64,000 bases of DNA, from positions 121,454 to 185,453 of the forward strand of contig NZ_CAKKMS010000009.1 in NCBI RefSeq assembly GCF_918698245.1, in the 5' to 3' direction. The stretch is from Pedobacter sp. Bi126. Lineage in GTDB: Bacteria > Bacteroidota > Bacteroidia > Sphingobacteriales > Sphingobacteriaceae. Shown piece by piece: positions 38,445 through 48,841 of this stretch. The notes below the pieces were generated by a model. It saw only the letters and a list, made by a program, of their open reading frames with translations, was not told the DNA's origin and searched no databases. A program made the translations under genes and the position numbers. Position 1 is the first letter of the stretch; the number at the start of each line of letters is the position of its first letter.

Positions 38445-39668
38445 ATGAAAAAAAATAGATTTTTATATAAAATATGGCTTTTACTGTTTCTGTCGATCGG
38501 TTTTACAGCTTGCAAAAAGGGAGTCAGCGATATTGAAAAAGTTGAAGAACAATTGGTGCTACAGCTATCTTCGGCGAATATAACACTTGATGAAAACAAC
38601 CTCAGCAAAGACATTGTCACCTTTTCGTGGCATCCGGCGAGGCCGCAATCAAATGATCATTTAGTTTCTTATATCACCAAGCTGGATCTGGTTGGGAACA
38701 ACTTTGGTTCGGCCACCGCCATTATGAATTACGAAGATGATGGAACATTTAGCAGAAGTTTCACTTCTGAACAATTACAAAACTGGGCAAATCAAAAATG
38801 GGGCATTCCTACCAACAAATCCTTTACACTAGAGTTCAGGGTTATTGCACAATGGGAGGGTGGTGCCACTTTTGAATCGCCTGAAGTAAGAACAGTACAG
38901 GTTAACGTAACGCCTATCCGAACAGTTGTTTTTGATGCCGATAAAATATTTTTGGGCGGAAGCGCTGTTCCGGGATTAAGTAAGGTTGAAATGCCCAAAA
39001 CTTTAGAGAATTTAAATCAGTATGCCTACCTGATCGACTTACAGCCTGGCGAACTACAAATTCCTGTTGAATATAATGGTTCAACAAATTATATCGCCTC
39101 TGCTGATGCGGCTACGACGGTAAAAGACGGGACCGCTATTGGCATAAAAATGCGTGAAACCGCCTTTTCATGGAAAATTGAGACTGCAGGGAAATACCGA
39201 GTTGTAGTGAATATGCAAAAAGCAACCGCAACCATTTATTCTCCGGCGCAGGCATTGGCACCAAAAGTTGTAACCTGGAACGGTGATGGCGGAATTGCCC
39301 AAACAACCACCATTGCTGAGTTATGGATGCACGGGGCCGTGAATAGTTTTGGAACCCCGATAAAAATGGACTGTAAAGTGAGTTTGGCCGATCCTCAGAT
39401 TTTGGTATATACCGGAGGCAGGGTGGGTAAAACCAAGTTTATTGTTTATGGAGGTAATGATAACAATAAAAACCTGGCCTACGCATTTAGCTGCCCACTT
39501 ACCGCCACCGGTACCGCACAAGAACTTACCCTTGTGCAGGGTACCGTTGCGCCACTATCTGGCGGCTCTACCAGTGCACAGCGCAATTCTTATTATACTA
39601 TTCCATCTGGTACAAATGTGATTGTATTCGACCTGCGTAATATGACCATACTGGCAGAAAAACGATGA
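38445..39668 (+). CDS. SusE-domain surface lipoprotein
   Basis: About 407 residues with a lipobox near IGFTAC (Cys23). The first domain (VLQLSSANITLDENNLSKDIVTFSWHPA) matches the immunoglobulin-like SusE N-terminal domain. Two further beta domains follow, the last (about 260-407) with CBM-like character. Such proteins are anchored on the cell surface and bind glycan for the neighbouring SusCD pair. No enzyme motif is visible. The frame opens at 38430, but ATG 38445 (MKKNRFLY) gives the normal leader. It is part of the SusC-2 operon. Confidence 0.82.
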   Translation: MKKNRFLYKIWLLLFLSIGFTACKKGVSDIEKVEEQLVLQLSSANITLDENNLSKDIVTFSWHPARPQSNDHLVSYITKLDLVGNNFGSATAIMNYEDDGTFSRSFTSEQLQNWANQKWGIPTNKSFTLEFRVIAQWEGGATFESPEVRTVQVNVTPIRTVVFDADKIFLGGSAVPGLSKVEMPKTLENLNQYAYLIDLQPGELQIPVEYNGSTNYIASADAATTVKDGTAIGIKMRETAFSWKIETAGKYRVVVNMQKATATIYSPAQALAPKVVTWNGDGGIAQTTTIAELWMHGAVNSFGTPIKMDCKVSLADPQILVYTGGRVGKTKFIVYGGNDNNKNLAYAFSCPLTATGTAQELTLVQGTVAPLSGGSTSAQRNSYYTIPSGTNVIVFDLRNMTILAEKR

Positions 39669-39702
39669 TACAGTTAGTGATGGGACCTCAAAAAAATAAA
39701 AG

Positions 39703-41265
39703 ATGAAAAAAATGAATTATAAAATACTGATTTCACAAGCATTATTAGCCCTGATGGGTGTTATGGGCTTTGCCTGTAAAAAAAATGTCGATGAAGAAAC
39801 GGCTAAGGCTGAAGGTACTTTGGTTAAACCTAAGTACAACAGGAGTGCTGTATTTCGCAACCCGCTTAACGGTTGGGTAATGTACGGCTCGGGTTCTGGT
39901 AACGAATCTTATTGGGATACCGAATATTATGTCCCCGATTTAGGAAAAAAAGTAAAGGCGATAGATTATGCTTCTGCCTGTTATATCCGAACCAGCTGGG
40001 CAACATTCAACCCCTCAAACGGCGTTTATGCATGGCGAAATCCAGGTTCAGCACTTTATAAAATGATTAAAGGTGCAGAAAGCAGGGGCTTGCCAATTGC
40101 TTTCAGGATTGTTGTAGATGGCCGCGACCAGGGTTTAAATACCCCGCAGTTTGTATTCGATGCCGGAGCGAAATATTACCTGGAAGACAGTAAATTTCCC
40201 AGCCGCCGTACGCCTTATCCTCAGGATCCAGTTTTCCAGCAATATTATGCCAAATTTATTGAAGAACTGGCCAAAGATTTCAACGATCCGGTTCGCACTT
40301 CTTTTATCGATGCCTATGGCTTGGGTAAATGGGGCGAGGCACACAATGTAATTTATGAAGATCCCAATACTTCAACTGGCGCAAATACCGAAGCGCTTAA
40401 GGAACAGGTTTTTGACTGGGTAACCAACCTTTATACTAAGAATTTCGATAAAGTACCGATGGTAATCAACTATCACCGCTTAATTGGCCATCCGGCAAGT
40501 TGGGGCGCAGCCAATGCAAACAGCGATAAACTTTTAGTAAAATCAATTAACAAAGGTTACATTTTAAGACAGGATGCTTTCGGCATGAGCGATTATTACC
40601 AAAGCTGGGAAAAAAACTTTGCCAAAACATGGAGTTTTAAATGTCCGGTTATTATGGAAGGCGGCTGGATTACGACAGGCACTCACCGCTACTGGACCGA
40701 TCCGAATGGTAAATACAGGGAAGATCATCCTGAAGATGTGCGCCAGGGCGAATTTGATGCCTCGGCAGACGCAGCAGTGAACATGATGGATTTCCGTGTC
40801 GGAGAACTTGAAAGCTGGTTTACAAAGGCATTTAACTTAACACAACGTTTTGTTTCTGAAGGCGGCTACCGTTTATATCCGGATCAGGTGTACCTGCCAG
40901 AAAAATTGACTAGTGGAAGCGAAACCACCATTACACACCGTTGGAGAAACATGGGCTGGGGTTACTTTCCAAACAATATTAAGCAATGGAACTTCAAATA
41001 TAAAGTGGCTTTTGCACTCCTTGATGATAATAACAATGTGAAGAAAGTTTTTGTTGATACCAAAGCCGAACCATCAACCTGGTTAAAAAATAACCCTGCC
41101 ACTTACGAATTTAAGCTAAGCGCAGGCGTACCTGCAGGAAATTATACCTGGGCAGTAGCCATTGTTGATACTACAAAAGAAAATCAACCGGGGATAAAAA
41201 TTGCTGTAAATGGCGATTTAACTTCCACAGGGTGGCTCAAGCTGATGGATGTAGCTGTTCAATAA
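39703..41265 (+). CDS. DUF4832-type lipoprotein, putative clan-A glycosidase (copy 1)
   Basis: 520 residues with lipobox MGFAC (Cys25). Residues about 45-345 look like a (beta/alpha)8 barrel, with two conserved glutamates in suggestive settings: Glu212 in GLGKWGEAHN and Glu319 in PVIMEGGW. Their spacing (107 residues) and surroundings recall the acid/base and nucleophile at strands 4 and 7 of clan GH-A enzymes. A C-terminal beta-sandwich (about 370-520) carries the DUF4832 character. A close relative is encoded at 61664-63652. Function is unproven; surface endo-glycosidase or binding protein are both possible. It is the last gene before the HTCS, within the SusC-2 operon. Confidence 0.75.
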   Translation: MKKMNYKILISQALLALMGVMGFACKKNVDEETAKAEGTLVKPKYNRSAVFRNPLNGWVMYGSGSGNESYWDTEYYVPDLGKKVKAIDYASACYIRTSWATFNPSNGVYAWRNPGSALYKMIKGAESRGLPIAFRIVVDGRDQGLNTPQFVFDAGAKYYLEDSKFPSRRTPYPQDPVFQQYYAKFIEELAKDFNDPVRTSFIDAYGLGKWGEAHNVIYEDPNTSTGANTEALKEQVFDWVTNLYTKNFDKVPMVINYHRLIGHPASWGAANANSDKLLVKSINKGYILRQDAFGMSDYYQSWEKNFAKTWSFKCPVIMEGGWITTGTHRYWTDPNGKYREDHPEDVRQGEFDASADAAVNMMDFRVGELESWFTKAFNLTQRFVSEGGYRLYPDQVYLPEKLTSGSETTITHRWRNMGWGYFPNNIKQWNFKYKVAFALLDDNNNVKKVFVDTKAEPSTWLKNNPATYEFKLSAGVPAGNYTWAVAIVDTTKENQPGIKIAVNGDLTSTGWLKLMDVAVQ

Positions 41266-41275
41266 GAAGGTCTTT

Positions 41276-41315
41276 TCGAAGCGTTTGTTTGCTTTAGGGT
41301 AAACGAGCGCTTCGA
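41276..41315 (+). terminator. Hairpin after the DUF4832 gene
   Basis: TCGAAGCG (41276-41283) pairs with CGCTTCGA (41308-41315), extended by further partial pairing (TTGTTT with AAACGA, mismatches). It lies 10 bp after the stop of the preceding gene. There is no T-run, so it may be a weak terminator or an RNA-stabilising end. Confidence 0.45.
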
Positions 41316-41471
41316 TCTTAGAAATTATTGAACACCATCATTTAATGATTTCCCTTCCAGGCGTGTAACATCGTGAATATAAAAGAGAATAGAAATCGAA
41401 ATAAATTTATAGATAAAAATTTTAGTGGTAATTTCAAAATCCAATACTTTACCTGCTTCTGCTTTAACCTT

Positions 41472-44400
41472 ATGGATATCCGGAAAATCATTTGTTTGCT
41501 GTTTTGTTTCACTGCATTTCTACTAAAAAGTGCATTTGCGATTGATATTTCCAGGTATCGTTTTCATGTAATGCCCGAAACATTCTATTACGGAGGCATT
41601 CAGAGCATCACTAAGGACAGCTTGGGGCGAATCTGGTATACCGGCCCTGATGCTGTTTTTATGTATGATGGAAACAGCTTTTATCAGTTAAACGAACTGG
41701 CTTCATTGAGTAATCCGAAGGTAAAGTGGGCTTATGGCTCGGTTGTAACTGATAAAAAGGGCGGATTGTTTTTAGCAACAAACCACGGCCTGTTGAGGTT
41801 TAATTACGAACGGTTTAATTTTGATTTAATTCTTCCAGGGAAAATCCGCTCAATCTGTCTGTATGACGATGGGAATGTTTACATGCTCTCGGGCGATAGC
41901 CTGCTAAGATATAACCAACAAAACAAGTCGGTCAAAAAAATTAAACTGCCTACCAGCAGATATTTCAATAGCGTAATTAGCTTGAAGGGTAACATTTACC
42001 TCTCGCAGGAAAATTTACTGTATAGGTTCGATACCAAAACGTCGCGCTTTACTGTTTTTGCCGATTTGGGCAAAACCTCCTATGTAGTTAACGATGCAGT
42101 GGCCTATCGGGGCGATTATTATTTTCTTACACAATACGGGGGTATATTCATTACCGATGCGAAGGGAGTCATTAAGAAAAATATTCCAATAATGGCCGGA
42201 GGGCCCCAGGCAACTATGGCTAAAAAGATTTTCATCGATCAGGTCGGAATGATGTGGATAGCTACACAGTCGGGGCTTTTGCTTTACGATCCAAGGACAG
42301 AAACAAGCAAATTGCTCAAAATGAACCTGAACGATGCTTTTTCCCTGCCAAATAATTCAATCTGGACCATTTATGGCGATCCGGATCAGGGTGCCTGGAT
42401 TGGAACATACGGTGGTAAAATTGCTTATTGTTCACTCTATGACGCATATGTGCGCTATTTTACACCGAGCGCAGGAGGGCTTAACCATCCAATAGTTAGC
42501 GGTTTTCAGGAAGACGACCTGGGTAATGTTTGGATTGCAACCGAGGGCGGCGGGCTTAACTATTGGAACAGAAAAGAAGATACTTTCCAGCATTTCACCA
42601 AAGGCGAAGCCAACGCCATCAATTCGAACATGGTAAAGCGCTTAAAATTTGATCCTGAGCGAAAACACCTGTTTGTATCTTCTTTTAATGGTGGCATTTC
42701 TGCCTATGAAATGGCGACCGGGCGCTTTAGCAACCTCGACATACGCTCGCCAGAAAGTAAACAGCCCTTAACCGTGTATGATTTTGTACGCGATGCCGAA
42801 GGTACCTGGTGGATGACTGACCCTGATAAAACCTTTTTTCACCGGAAGAAAAACCAGCCAGCGTCAGCAACTGAAATCGTGAAACTTATTGGTTTAAATG
42901 GTCAACCTTTGGATGTAGAAATTGAGGCCATTTCGCTCGATCAGCAACAGCATTTACGGATCGTTAGCCATCAGGGCTTGTACATTGCAGATCCCAAAAC
43001 CCTAAAGGTGCTGCGGCATTATGTCATCAAAAATGGCCCATATTCGGTTAATCATCTCTGTAGCTATTATGAAGCATCAAATGGAGATCTTTGGCTCGGC
43101 ACTTCCGGAAGAGGAGTTAACATTTTAAAGAAAGATGGCCGATACCTTAATTTCAATGGCGCAAATGGATTCCCTCCAAAGATTGTTTTCGGTATTCTTG
43201 AAGATGATGCTTCTGGAAATATTTGGTTCAGCACCAATGATGGACTGTATTTTTTCGATCAAAAAAATCAAAAATTTGAAAAAGCGAGGTTTTATAAGGC
43301 AAACAGCTGCGGTTCTTTTTACCTAAGATCGGCCTATAAAACCAAAAATGGAGAGATGTTATTTGGAGGTACAAATGGCTTTTTACTCTTCGATCCGCAA
43401 TACCTGAACAAAAACCTACAAAAGCCGAAGGTATTTTTCACTGGCCTGCTCATCAACAACCAACAGGTGAGCAACATTTCCAAAGATTCACCATTGGCGA
43501 AAGATATTTCTACTTTAAGCAACCAGGAGAACGGAAGGATTTCACTCTCCAGTAATCAGTCAAACATCGAAATCCGGTTCTCCTCAAACAGCTATCTATC
43601 TGCCGATAAAAATCAATTTTCTTATCGTATGGTCGGTCTTAGCGATAAATGGCTCAAGATCAATACCAGTCAGCATGCTGTACAGTTTTTCAATTTGCCT
43701 AGTGGCGATTATACTTTTGAAATAAAGGCTTCTAATAACGATGGGCTTTGGGGCAGCGAAGTTTCTAAACTTTATTTTCATGTGAATCCACCGTTTTTCC
43801 TGTCGTGGTGGGCTTACTCCATTTATACTTTAATTGTACTGGGGCTCCTGTTTTTCATTATGCGTTACTTTACCAACAAGAAGGTTTTTAAGGAACGGCT
43901 GGCTTTAGAAACGATGAAAGAACAGAATATGCGGGATCTAAACCAGGCGAGGACAGATTTTTTCACCAATATTTCACATGATCTGAAGACACCGCTTACC
44001 CTGGTGCTCGAACCCCTTAAGCAGTTAAAAGAAACGGTGCAGAAAAACGACCACGCCACTGGATATATGCAGTTAATTGAGAAAAATGTTGCCCGTATCC
44101 AACGTACAATCAGCCAATTGTTACGCTTCAGGGAAATCGAAAGCCAGAAAGTGACACTAAACCCTCAGGTTGGAGATTTTATCAGCTTCGTACACGACGT
44201 TTTTGGCCTTTTTGAACTTTATGCGAACAAAAAAGAGATTGAAACCAACATAACGGCACATGAAGATCATTTATATGTTGCTTTTGATTACGATATTATC
44301 GAAAAGATTTTGACCAATCTTTTCTCCAATGCCTTAAAATATACCTCTAACAAGGGTTACGTTGGCGTAAGGATTTACCAATCTACAGCGGAAGAAAGAC

Positions 44401-45557
44401 TGCGTGTGGATGTTATGCCAGATCATCAGGACCGGGAATATATTTCTGTGGAGGTATTGAATACCAGTATTGGGTTTTCTGAAGCGCAGATTGCTACCTT
44501 ATTTACCTCTTTCAATCGTTTGTCGTCTTACCGGCCAACTTTTGAAGAAAGTTCGGGGCTTGGCCTTGCTATTGTAAAAGAGCTCGTGGATGCCATTGAG
44601 GGGAAAATCTGGATGGTGAATAAAACCAATAAAGTTTCTTTTACCATGATGCTTCCCCTAAAAAAAGAAGCCGGCTCGGGAGATATGCAGTCGAGCGTAT
44701 ACGATTATACCATCTCAGAGATAGACGATATCCTGTTAGAAGCTGAAGAGCCTGATCATACATTAAAAAATGCCAGAAAAGCCACCAGCATCTTGTTGAT
44801 TGATGATGACCCTAATCTTCGGAATTATCTGGAACGGCGACTGTCTGAAAAATACAACGTATACATGGCCAGCGATGGGATGGAGGGTATTTTTAAGGCC
44901 GAAAAAATCTATCCACAACTGATTATTACCGATCTGGTGATGCCTAATACCAATGGATTTGAGGTTTGCAGCCATTTGCGACAGAATTTTAAAACCAGCC
45001 ATATTCCTATCGTAATGATATCTGGTATGGGCGATGTACACCAGAACAAAACCAAAGCGCTTGAACATGGAGCCACGGTTTTTATCGATAAACCTTTTGA
45101 AGTAGAATACCTCATTCAGCAGATTGATACCATTTTAAAAAACCAGCAAGAAATGCGCGAAATGTACAGCAAGCGCCTGGTGGTCGACCCATCTAATGTT
45201 ACCATTACCTCAATGGATGAGGAACTGCTGATTAAGGCCATGAAATTTATTGAGCAGAATATGGCCAATCCCAATTATTCGGTCGACGATTTTGTATCTG
45301 ATATGAACACCGGAAGGACTATTCTTTATCAAAAGATCAACGATATTGTTGGCATGTCTATTAAAGAATTTATTTTAAATATCAGATTGAAAAGAAGTGC
45401 CTATTTGCTCGAGCATGCAGATTTAACCGTGGCTGAAGTTGCTTATCAAACCGGGTTTAACAACGCAAAATATTTTAGTGTTTGTTTTAAAAAACAATTC
45501 GAAGCCAGTCCGTCTGAATATAAAAAGCGTTATAGCGCTGAAAGCAATACAGTGTAA
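41472..45557 (+). CDS. Hybrid two-component system regulator (HTCS)
   Basis: 1361 residues from ATG 41472, the start that gives a signal peptide (IICLLFCFTAFLLKSAFA); the frame is open from 41373. Order: a periplasmic two-propeller sensor of Reg_prop repeats (about 25-690; many GNVWIATEGGGLN-type motifs), a Y_Y_Y domain (693-763), a transmembrane helix (about 776-802), HisKA with His836 in NISHDLKTPLTL, HATPase (N-box NLFSNALKYT, G-box GLGLAIVKEL), a receiver domain with Asp1154 in IITDLVMP, and an AraC-type HTH (1248-1355). It senses an oligosaccharide in the periplasm and activates locus 2. The direct repeats at four locus-2 promoters are its expected targets. None lies directly upstream of this gene. 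Confidence 0.96.
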   Translation: MDIRKIICLLFCFTAFLLKSAFAIDISRYRFHVMPETFYYGGIQSITKDSLGRIWYTGPDAVFMYDGNSFYQLNELASLSNPKVKWAYGSVVTDKKGGLFLATNHGLLRFNYERFNFDLILPGKIRSICLYDDGNVYMLSGDSLLRYNQQNKSVKKIKLPTSRYFNSVISLKGNIYLSQENLLYRFDTKTSRFTVFADLGKTSYVVNDAVAYRGDYYFLTQYGGIFITDAKGVIKKNIPIMAGGPQATMAKKIFIDQVGMMWIATQSGLLLYDPRTETSKLLKMNLNDAFSLPNNSIWTIYGDPDQGAWIGTYGGKIAYCSLYDAYVRYFTPSAGGLNHPIVSGFQEDDLGNVWIATEGGGLNYWNRKEDTFQHFTKGEANAINSNMVKRLKFDPERKHLFVSSFNGGISAYEMATGRFSNLDIRSPESKQPLTVYDFVRDAEGTWWMTDPDKTFFHRKKNQPASATEIVKLIGLNGQPLDVEIEAISLDQQQHLRIVSHQGLYIADPKTLKVLRHYVIKNGPYSVNHLCSYYEASNGDLWLGTSGRGVNILKKDGRYLNFNGANGFPPKIVFGILEDDASGNIWFSTNDGLYFFDQKNQKFEKARFYKANSCGSFYLRSAYKTKNGEMLFGGTNGFLLFDPQYLNKNLQKPKVFFTGLLINNQQVSNISKDSPLAKDISTLSNQENGRISLSSNQSNIEIRFSSNSYLSADKNQFSYRMVGLSDKWLKINTSQHAVQFFNLPSGDYTFEIKASNNDGLWGSEVSKLYFHVNPPFFLSWWAYSIYTLIVLGLLFFIMRYFTNKKVFKERLALETMKEQNMRDLNQARTDFFTNISHDLKTPLTLVLEPLKQLKETVQKNDHATGYMQLIEKNVARIQRTISQLLRFREIESQKVTLNPQVGDFISFVHDVFGLFELYANKKEIETNITAHEDHLYVAFDYDIIEKILTNLFSNALKYTSNKGYVGVRIYQSTAEERLRVDVMPDHQDREYISVEVLNTSIGFSEAQIATLFTSFNRLSSYRPTFEESSGLGLAIVKELVDAIEGKIWMVNKTNKVSFTMMLPLKKEAGSGDMQSSVYDYTISEIDDILLEAEEPDHTLKNARKATSILLIDDDPNLRNYLERRLSEKYNVYMASDGMEGIFKAEKIYPQLIITDLVMPNTNGFEVCSHLRQNFKTSHIPIVMISGMGDVHQNKTKALEHGATVFIDKPFEVEYLIQQIDTILKNQQEMREMYSKRLVVDPSNVTITSMDEELLIKAMKFIEQNMANPNYSVDDFVSDMNTGRTILYQKINDIVGMSIKEFILNIRLKRSAYLLEHADLTVAEVAYQTGFNNAKYFSVCFKKQFEASPSEYKKRYSAESNTV

Positions 45558-45673
45558 CCATGATAGGCGATGGGCAGATATGCTGCCTTATTGGACATAG
45601 CAAAAAAATTAATATCATACATAAAGGGAGCATTGCGTGATTTCAGCATCCCATTTTAACCAAATAAAATACC

Positions 45674-46786
45674 ATGAACCATTTAAAGTTTTTTCTTTTC
45701 ATTTTTCTCACAACATTCCTTTTAAGTACGCTGCAAGGACAGCAAGTGCTTGCGCAAAACCAACTTAAGGGTATGCACCCACAACAACAGATTAATTTTG
45801 TTAAAAGGCAGCTCAAAGCCAAAAAAGAGCCATATACCTCAGCTTATAAAGCACTGATCAGCAAAGCAGATTCTGCCTTGCTGGTAGAACAGCATGCAGT
45901 AGCAGATTTCAGCATTCCCGGATTTTACCAGGACAAGGATGGCCACCGGAAAACCTCGCTGGCACTTCAGGTTGATGGTTTTTCGGCTTATAGTTGCGCC
46001 TTGGCCTATCAACTGAGCGGGAAGGCTAAATATGCCGATAAAGCAATTTATTTTCTCAATGCATGGGCATCTGTTAACAAAAAATATTCACAATTAGATG
46101 GTTCGCTGGTAATGTCGTACTCAGGTACTACCATGATGATCAGTGCAGACCTGCTTAAAGATTATAAGAAATGGAAGCCGCAAGATGTTGCGCAATTTAA
46201 ATTATGGACTAAAAACGTTTTCCGGGAAGCGGCAAATAGCATTCGTTTCCGCAACAATAACTCTGGCGATTGGTCCCGGCTGGCTTCTATACTGGCTGAT
46301 ACCTATCTCGATGATCAGGAAGATTTACAAAAAAATATTGCGCTGATTAAAAATGATCTTTTCGATAAGATTGCTCCTGATGGTCACATGGTTGAAGAAG
46401 TAAAAAGACAGGGCAAAGGAATCTGGTATACCTATTTTTCGCTGGCCCCGCTAACGGCTTCGAGCTGGGTGATCTATAACCAAACCGGTGAAAATCTTTT
46501 TGCCGCAACAAAAAACGGCGCATCATTTAAGAAATCGCTAGATTATTTGCACTACTATAACCAGCATCCTGAAGAATGGAAATTCTTCAAAAATCCTGCT
46601 ACGGGAGCGGTGTATACAGAAACGGGCTTCTGGCCGGCCAATCTTCTGGAGGCCATGAACGGCATTTATTCCGACACGGAATATGAGAAATACCTGGCGC
46701 CATATCGCCCGATCATGTATCCAAAACACGATTATGCCTGGACTTTTCCAACACTGATGCCTTTACGTTTAAACGGATACCAATAA
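45674..46786 (+). CDS. Alginate-lyase-superfamily polysaccharide lyase (PL5/PL38-like)
   Basis: 370 residues with an N-terminal signal peptide ending QQVLAQ. The rest is an (alpha/alpha) toroid of the alginate_lyase family (PF05426): KTSLALQVDGFSAYSCALAY, RFRNNNSGDWSRLAS, GKGIWYTYFSLAPLT, all in positions typical of catalytic Asn/His/Tyr regions in these lyases. They break uronate linkages by beta-elimination and leave a 4,5-unsaturated end. The exact family is uncertain; PL38-type endo-glucuronan lyases have this size and fold, and glucuronan fits the neighbours better than alginate. It starts a compact run of four genes (lyase, GH16, GH105, DUF4886) spaced 3-10 bp. Confidence 0.8.
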   Translation: MNHLKFFLFIFLTTFLLSTLQGQQVLAQNQLKGMHPQQQINFVKRQLKAKKEPYTSAYKALISKADSALLVEQHAVADFSIPGFYQDKDGHRKTSLALQVDGFSAYSCALAYQLSGKAKYADKAIYFLNAWASVNKKYSQLDGSLVMSYSGTTMMISADLLKDYKKWKPQDVAQFKLWTKNVFREAANSIRFRNNNSGDWSRLASILADTYLDDQEDLQKNIALIKNDLFDKIAPDGHMVEEVKRQGKGIWYTYFSLAPLTASSWVIYNQTGENLFAATKNGASFKKSLDYLHYYNQHPEEWKFFKNPATGAVYTETGFWPANLLEAMNGIYSDTEYEKYLAPYRPIMYPKHDYAWTFPTLMPLRLNGYQ

Positions 46787-46796
46787 ATCAACCCCA

Positions 46797-47675
46797 ATGA
46801 AAAAACATTTATTAAAACCCTTTTTAATGGCCTGTACGTTCTTCGTAGGCTTATCTGCAGTAGCACAACAGCAAAAACAGCCTATGCTGCCAGCACTCAC
46901 CGCCGATGGTTTCAAACTGGTATGGGCCGAAGAATTTAATGGCAATGGCGCGCCCAATCCGGCTAACTGGACCTACGAGCTTGGATTTGAACGCAATGAA
47001 GAATTTCAATGGTATCAACGCGAAAACGCCAGGTGTGAAAACGGAAAATTAATCCTCGAGGCAAAAAGAGAAAAAAAGGCAAACCCCAATTTTAAGGAAG
47101 GAAGCAACGATTGGAAAAAAAACCGCAAAGAAGCCGATTATACTTCCGCCAGTATAAAAACGCAAGGACTGCACAGTTGGCTTTACGGCAGGTTTGTGAT
47201 GCGCGGTAAAATTGATATCCGCGATGGCATTTGGCCAGCCTGGTGGACATTGGGGATAAAAGGGTCGTGGCCTGCAACCGGCGAAATTGATATAATGGAA
47301 TATTACCGAAAAAAACTACTCGCCAATATTGCCTTTATGGGAGCCGATCGAAAAGATGCCTGGTTTAGCACCGAGAAAAATATCGATTCCCTGGGCGGCC
47401 AGGCCTGGGCAGATCAGTTTCATATTTGGCGAATGGATTGGGACGAGAACAGCATTGCACTTTATGTAGATAATCAGCTCTTAAACAAGGTGCCTTTAGA
47501 TAAGCTGGTGAACCAGAATGGTACCAATATTAATCCTTTCAAACAACCGCATTATATGTTGCTCGATTTGGCAATAGGTGGAAAACAAGGTGGAGATCCT
47601 TCAAAAACGTCTTTTCCGGCCAGCTTCGAAGTAGATTATGTGAGGGTTTATCAAAATAATAAATTAGAAAATTAA
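46797..47675 (+). CDS. GH16 beta-glycanase
   Basis: 292 residues with signal peptide ending LSAVAQ. A single jelly-roll GH16 domain: KLVWAEEFNGNGAPNPANWTYE at the start, and the catalytic ExDxxE in ATGEIDIMEY (Glu163 nucleophile, Asp165, Glu168 acid/base), followed by MDWDENSIALYVD. Family members hydrolyse beta-1,3 or beta-1,4 linkages in glucans and galactans. The substrate cannot be fixed from the sequence. It lies 10 bp after the lyase and 3 bp before GH105, so it very likely acts on the same backbone. Confidence 0.93.
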   Translation: MKKHLLKPFLMACTFFVGLSAVAQQQKQPMLPALTADGFKLVWAEEFNGNGAPNPANWTYELGFERNEEFQWYQRENARCENGKLILEAKREKKANPNFKEGSNDWKKNRKEADYTSASIKTQGLHSWLYGRFVMRGKIDIRDGIWPAWWTLGIKGSWPATGEIDIMEYYRKKLLANIAFMGADRKDAWFSTEKNIDSLGGQAWADQFHIWRMDWDENSIALYVDNQLLNKVPLDKLVNQNGTNINPFKQPHYMLLDLAIGGKQGGDPSKTSFPASFEVDYVRVYQNNKLEN

Positions 47676-47678
47676 AAT

Positions 47679-48836
47679 ATGAAACACATGAATTTTAGAC
47701 ACTTGCTTTTAATATTAATACTAACTGGCTGTTGCAGATTCAGCGCTTTTTCTGCACCAACGCATGCAAAAAGAGATTCGGTTCTGCAAAAGACTAACAT
47801 TTTTAAAATGATGCAGCGGGTGGCAGACTGGCAATTGGATACCTGGAAAAATAAAGGTTTTAACCATCGAAAAGCTGACTGGACAAATGGGGCCTGTTAC
47901 ACTGGTATTTTCGCTTTTGGCAACATTAAAGGTAATGAGCATTATCTTAAAACGCTGGTAGATATTGGCGATGAGCTGGGTTGGAATACCGGACATTTGC
48001 GCTTCCATGCAGACGACTATTGTGTGGGGCAAACTTATGCTCAGCTTTATAGTAAATTTAGAAAGAAAAAGATGATTGCTCCGTTTATTTTGCAGGCAGA
48101 CAGCATTGTAAATCAACCACATAATGAGCCTTTAAACTGGAAAAATAAAATCCAAAACAGGGAGTGGGCCTGGTGCGATGCCCTTTTTATGGGGCCTCCT
48201 GCTTTAGCTTATCTGAGCACTGCTACCAAAGATGAAAAGTATTTAAATACAGCGGTAAAACTCTGGTGGAAAACCACCGAATTCCTCTACGACCCAACAG
48301 AGAAGCTGTTTTTCAGAGATGAAAGTTTCTTTAACAAAAGAGAAAAAAATGGTCAGAAAATATTTTGGTCGAGGGGTAATGGATGGGTTTTGGCGGGTTT
48401 GGTAAGGGTGCTGGAAAATACGCCGAAAAACCATCCCGACAGGGCTAAATTGGTACAACTCTACCAAGATATGGTGGGTAAAGTTGCCAGCTTACAGCAG
48501 CCAGATGGTAGCTGGCATGCATCATTATTGGATCCTGCGAGTTTTCCGGTTAAGGAGATGAGCGGTACAGGTTTCTTTAGCTATGCAATTGCCTGGGGCT
48601 TAAACCATGGGCTTCTGGAAAAGAAGCAATATCTTCCTGTGGTAGAAAAATCATGGAAAGCTCTGGTATCTGCTGTTCATGATGATGGCATGCTGGGTTA
48701 TGTGCAACCTATTGGCGCAAGTCCGGATGCCGTAAATGCAAATAGTACCGAGGTTTACGGTGTGGGTGCATTTTTGTTGGCGGGAACTCAATTGTATCAA
48801 TATTTAAAATCGCAGGAGAAGGCTTATAAAAATTAA
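47679..48836 (+). CDS. GH105 unsaturated glucuronyl/galacturonyl hydrolase
   Basis: 385 residues. The leader LILILTGC could be a lipoprotein signal or a normal signal peptide. The (alpha/alpha)6 toroid shows the family marks: DWTNGACYTGIFAF, FHADDYCVGQ, NREWAWCDALFMGPP (candidate catalytic Asp167) and SRGNGWVLAGL. These enzymes hydrate the double bond left by polysaccharide lyases and so release 4-deoxy-5-keto uronate. Its position two genes after the lyase makes the pairing clear. Either a glucuronate or a galacturonate unsaturated end is possible. An ATG at 47688 (MNFRHLL) is an alternative start. Confidence 0.92.
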   Translation: MKHMNFRHLLLILILTGCCRFSAFSAPTHAKRDSVLQKTNIFKMMQRVADWQLDTWKNKGFNHRKADWTNGACYTGIFAFGNIKGNEHYLKTLVDIGDELGWNTGHLRFHADDYCVGQTYAQLYSKFRKKKMIAPFILQADSIVNQPHNEPLNWKNKIQNREWAWCDALFMGPPALAYLSTATKDEKYLNTAVKLWWKTTEFLYDPTEKLFFRDESFFNKREKNGQKIFWSRGNGWVLAGLVRVLENTPKNHPDRAKLVQLYQDMVGKVASLQQPDGSWHASLLDPASFPVKEMSGTGFFSYAIAWGLNHGLLEKKQYLPVVEKSWKALVSAVHDDGMLGYVQPIGASPDAVNANSTEVYGVGAFLLAGTQLYQYLKSQEKAYKN

Positions 48837-48841
48837 CAAGA

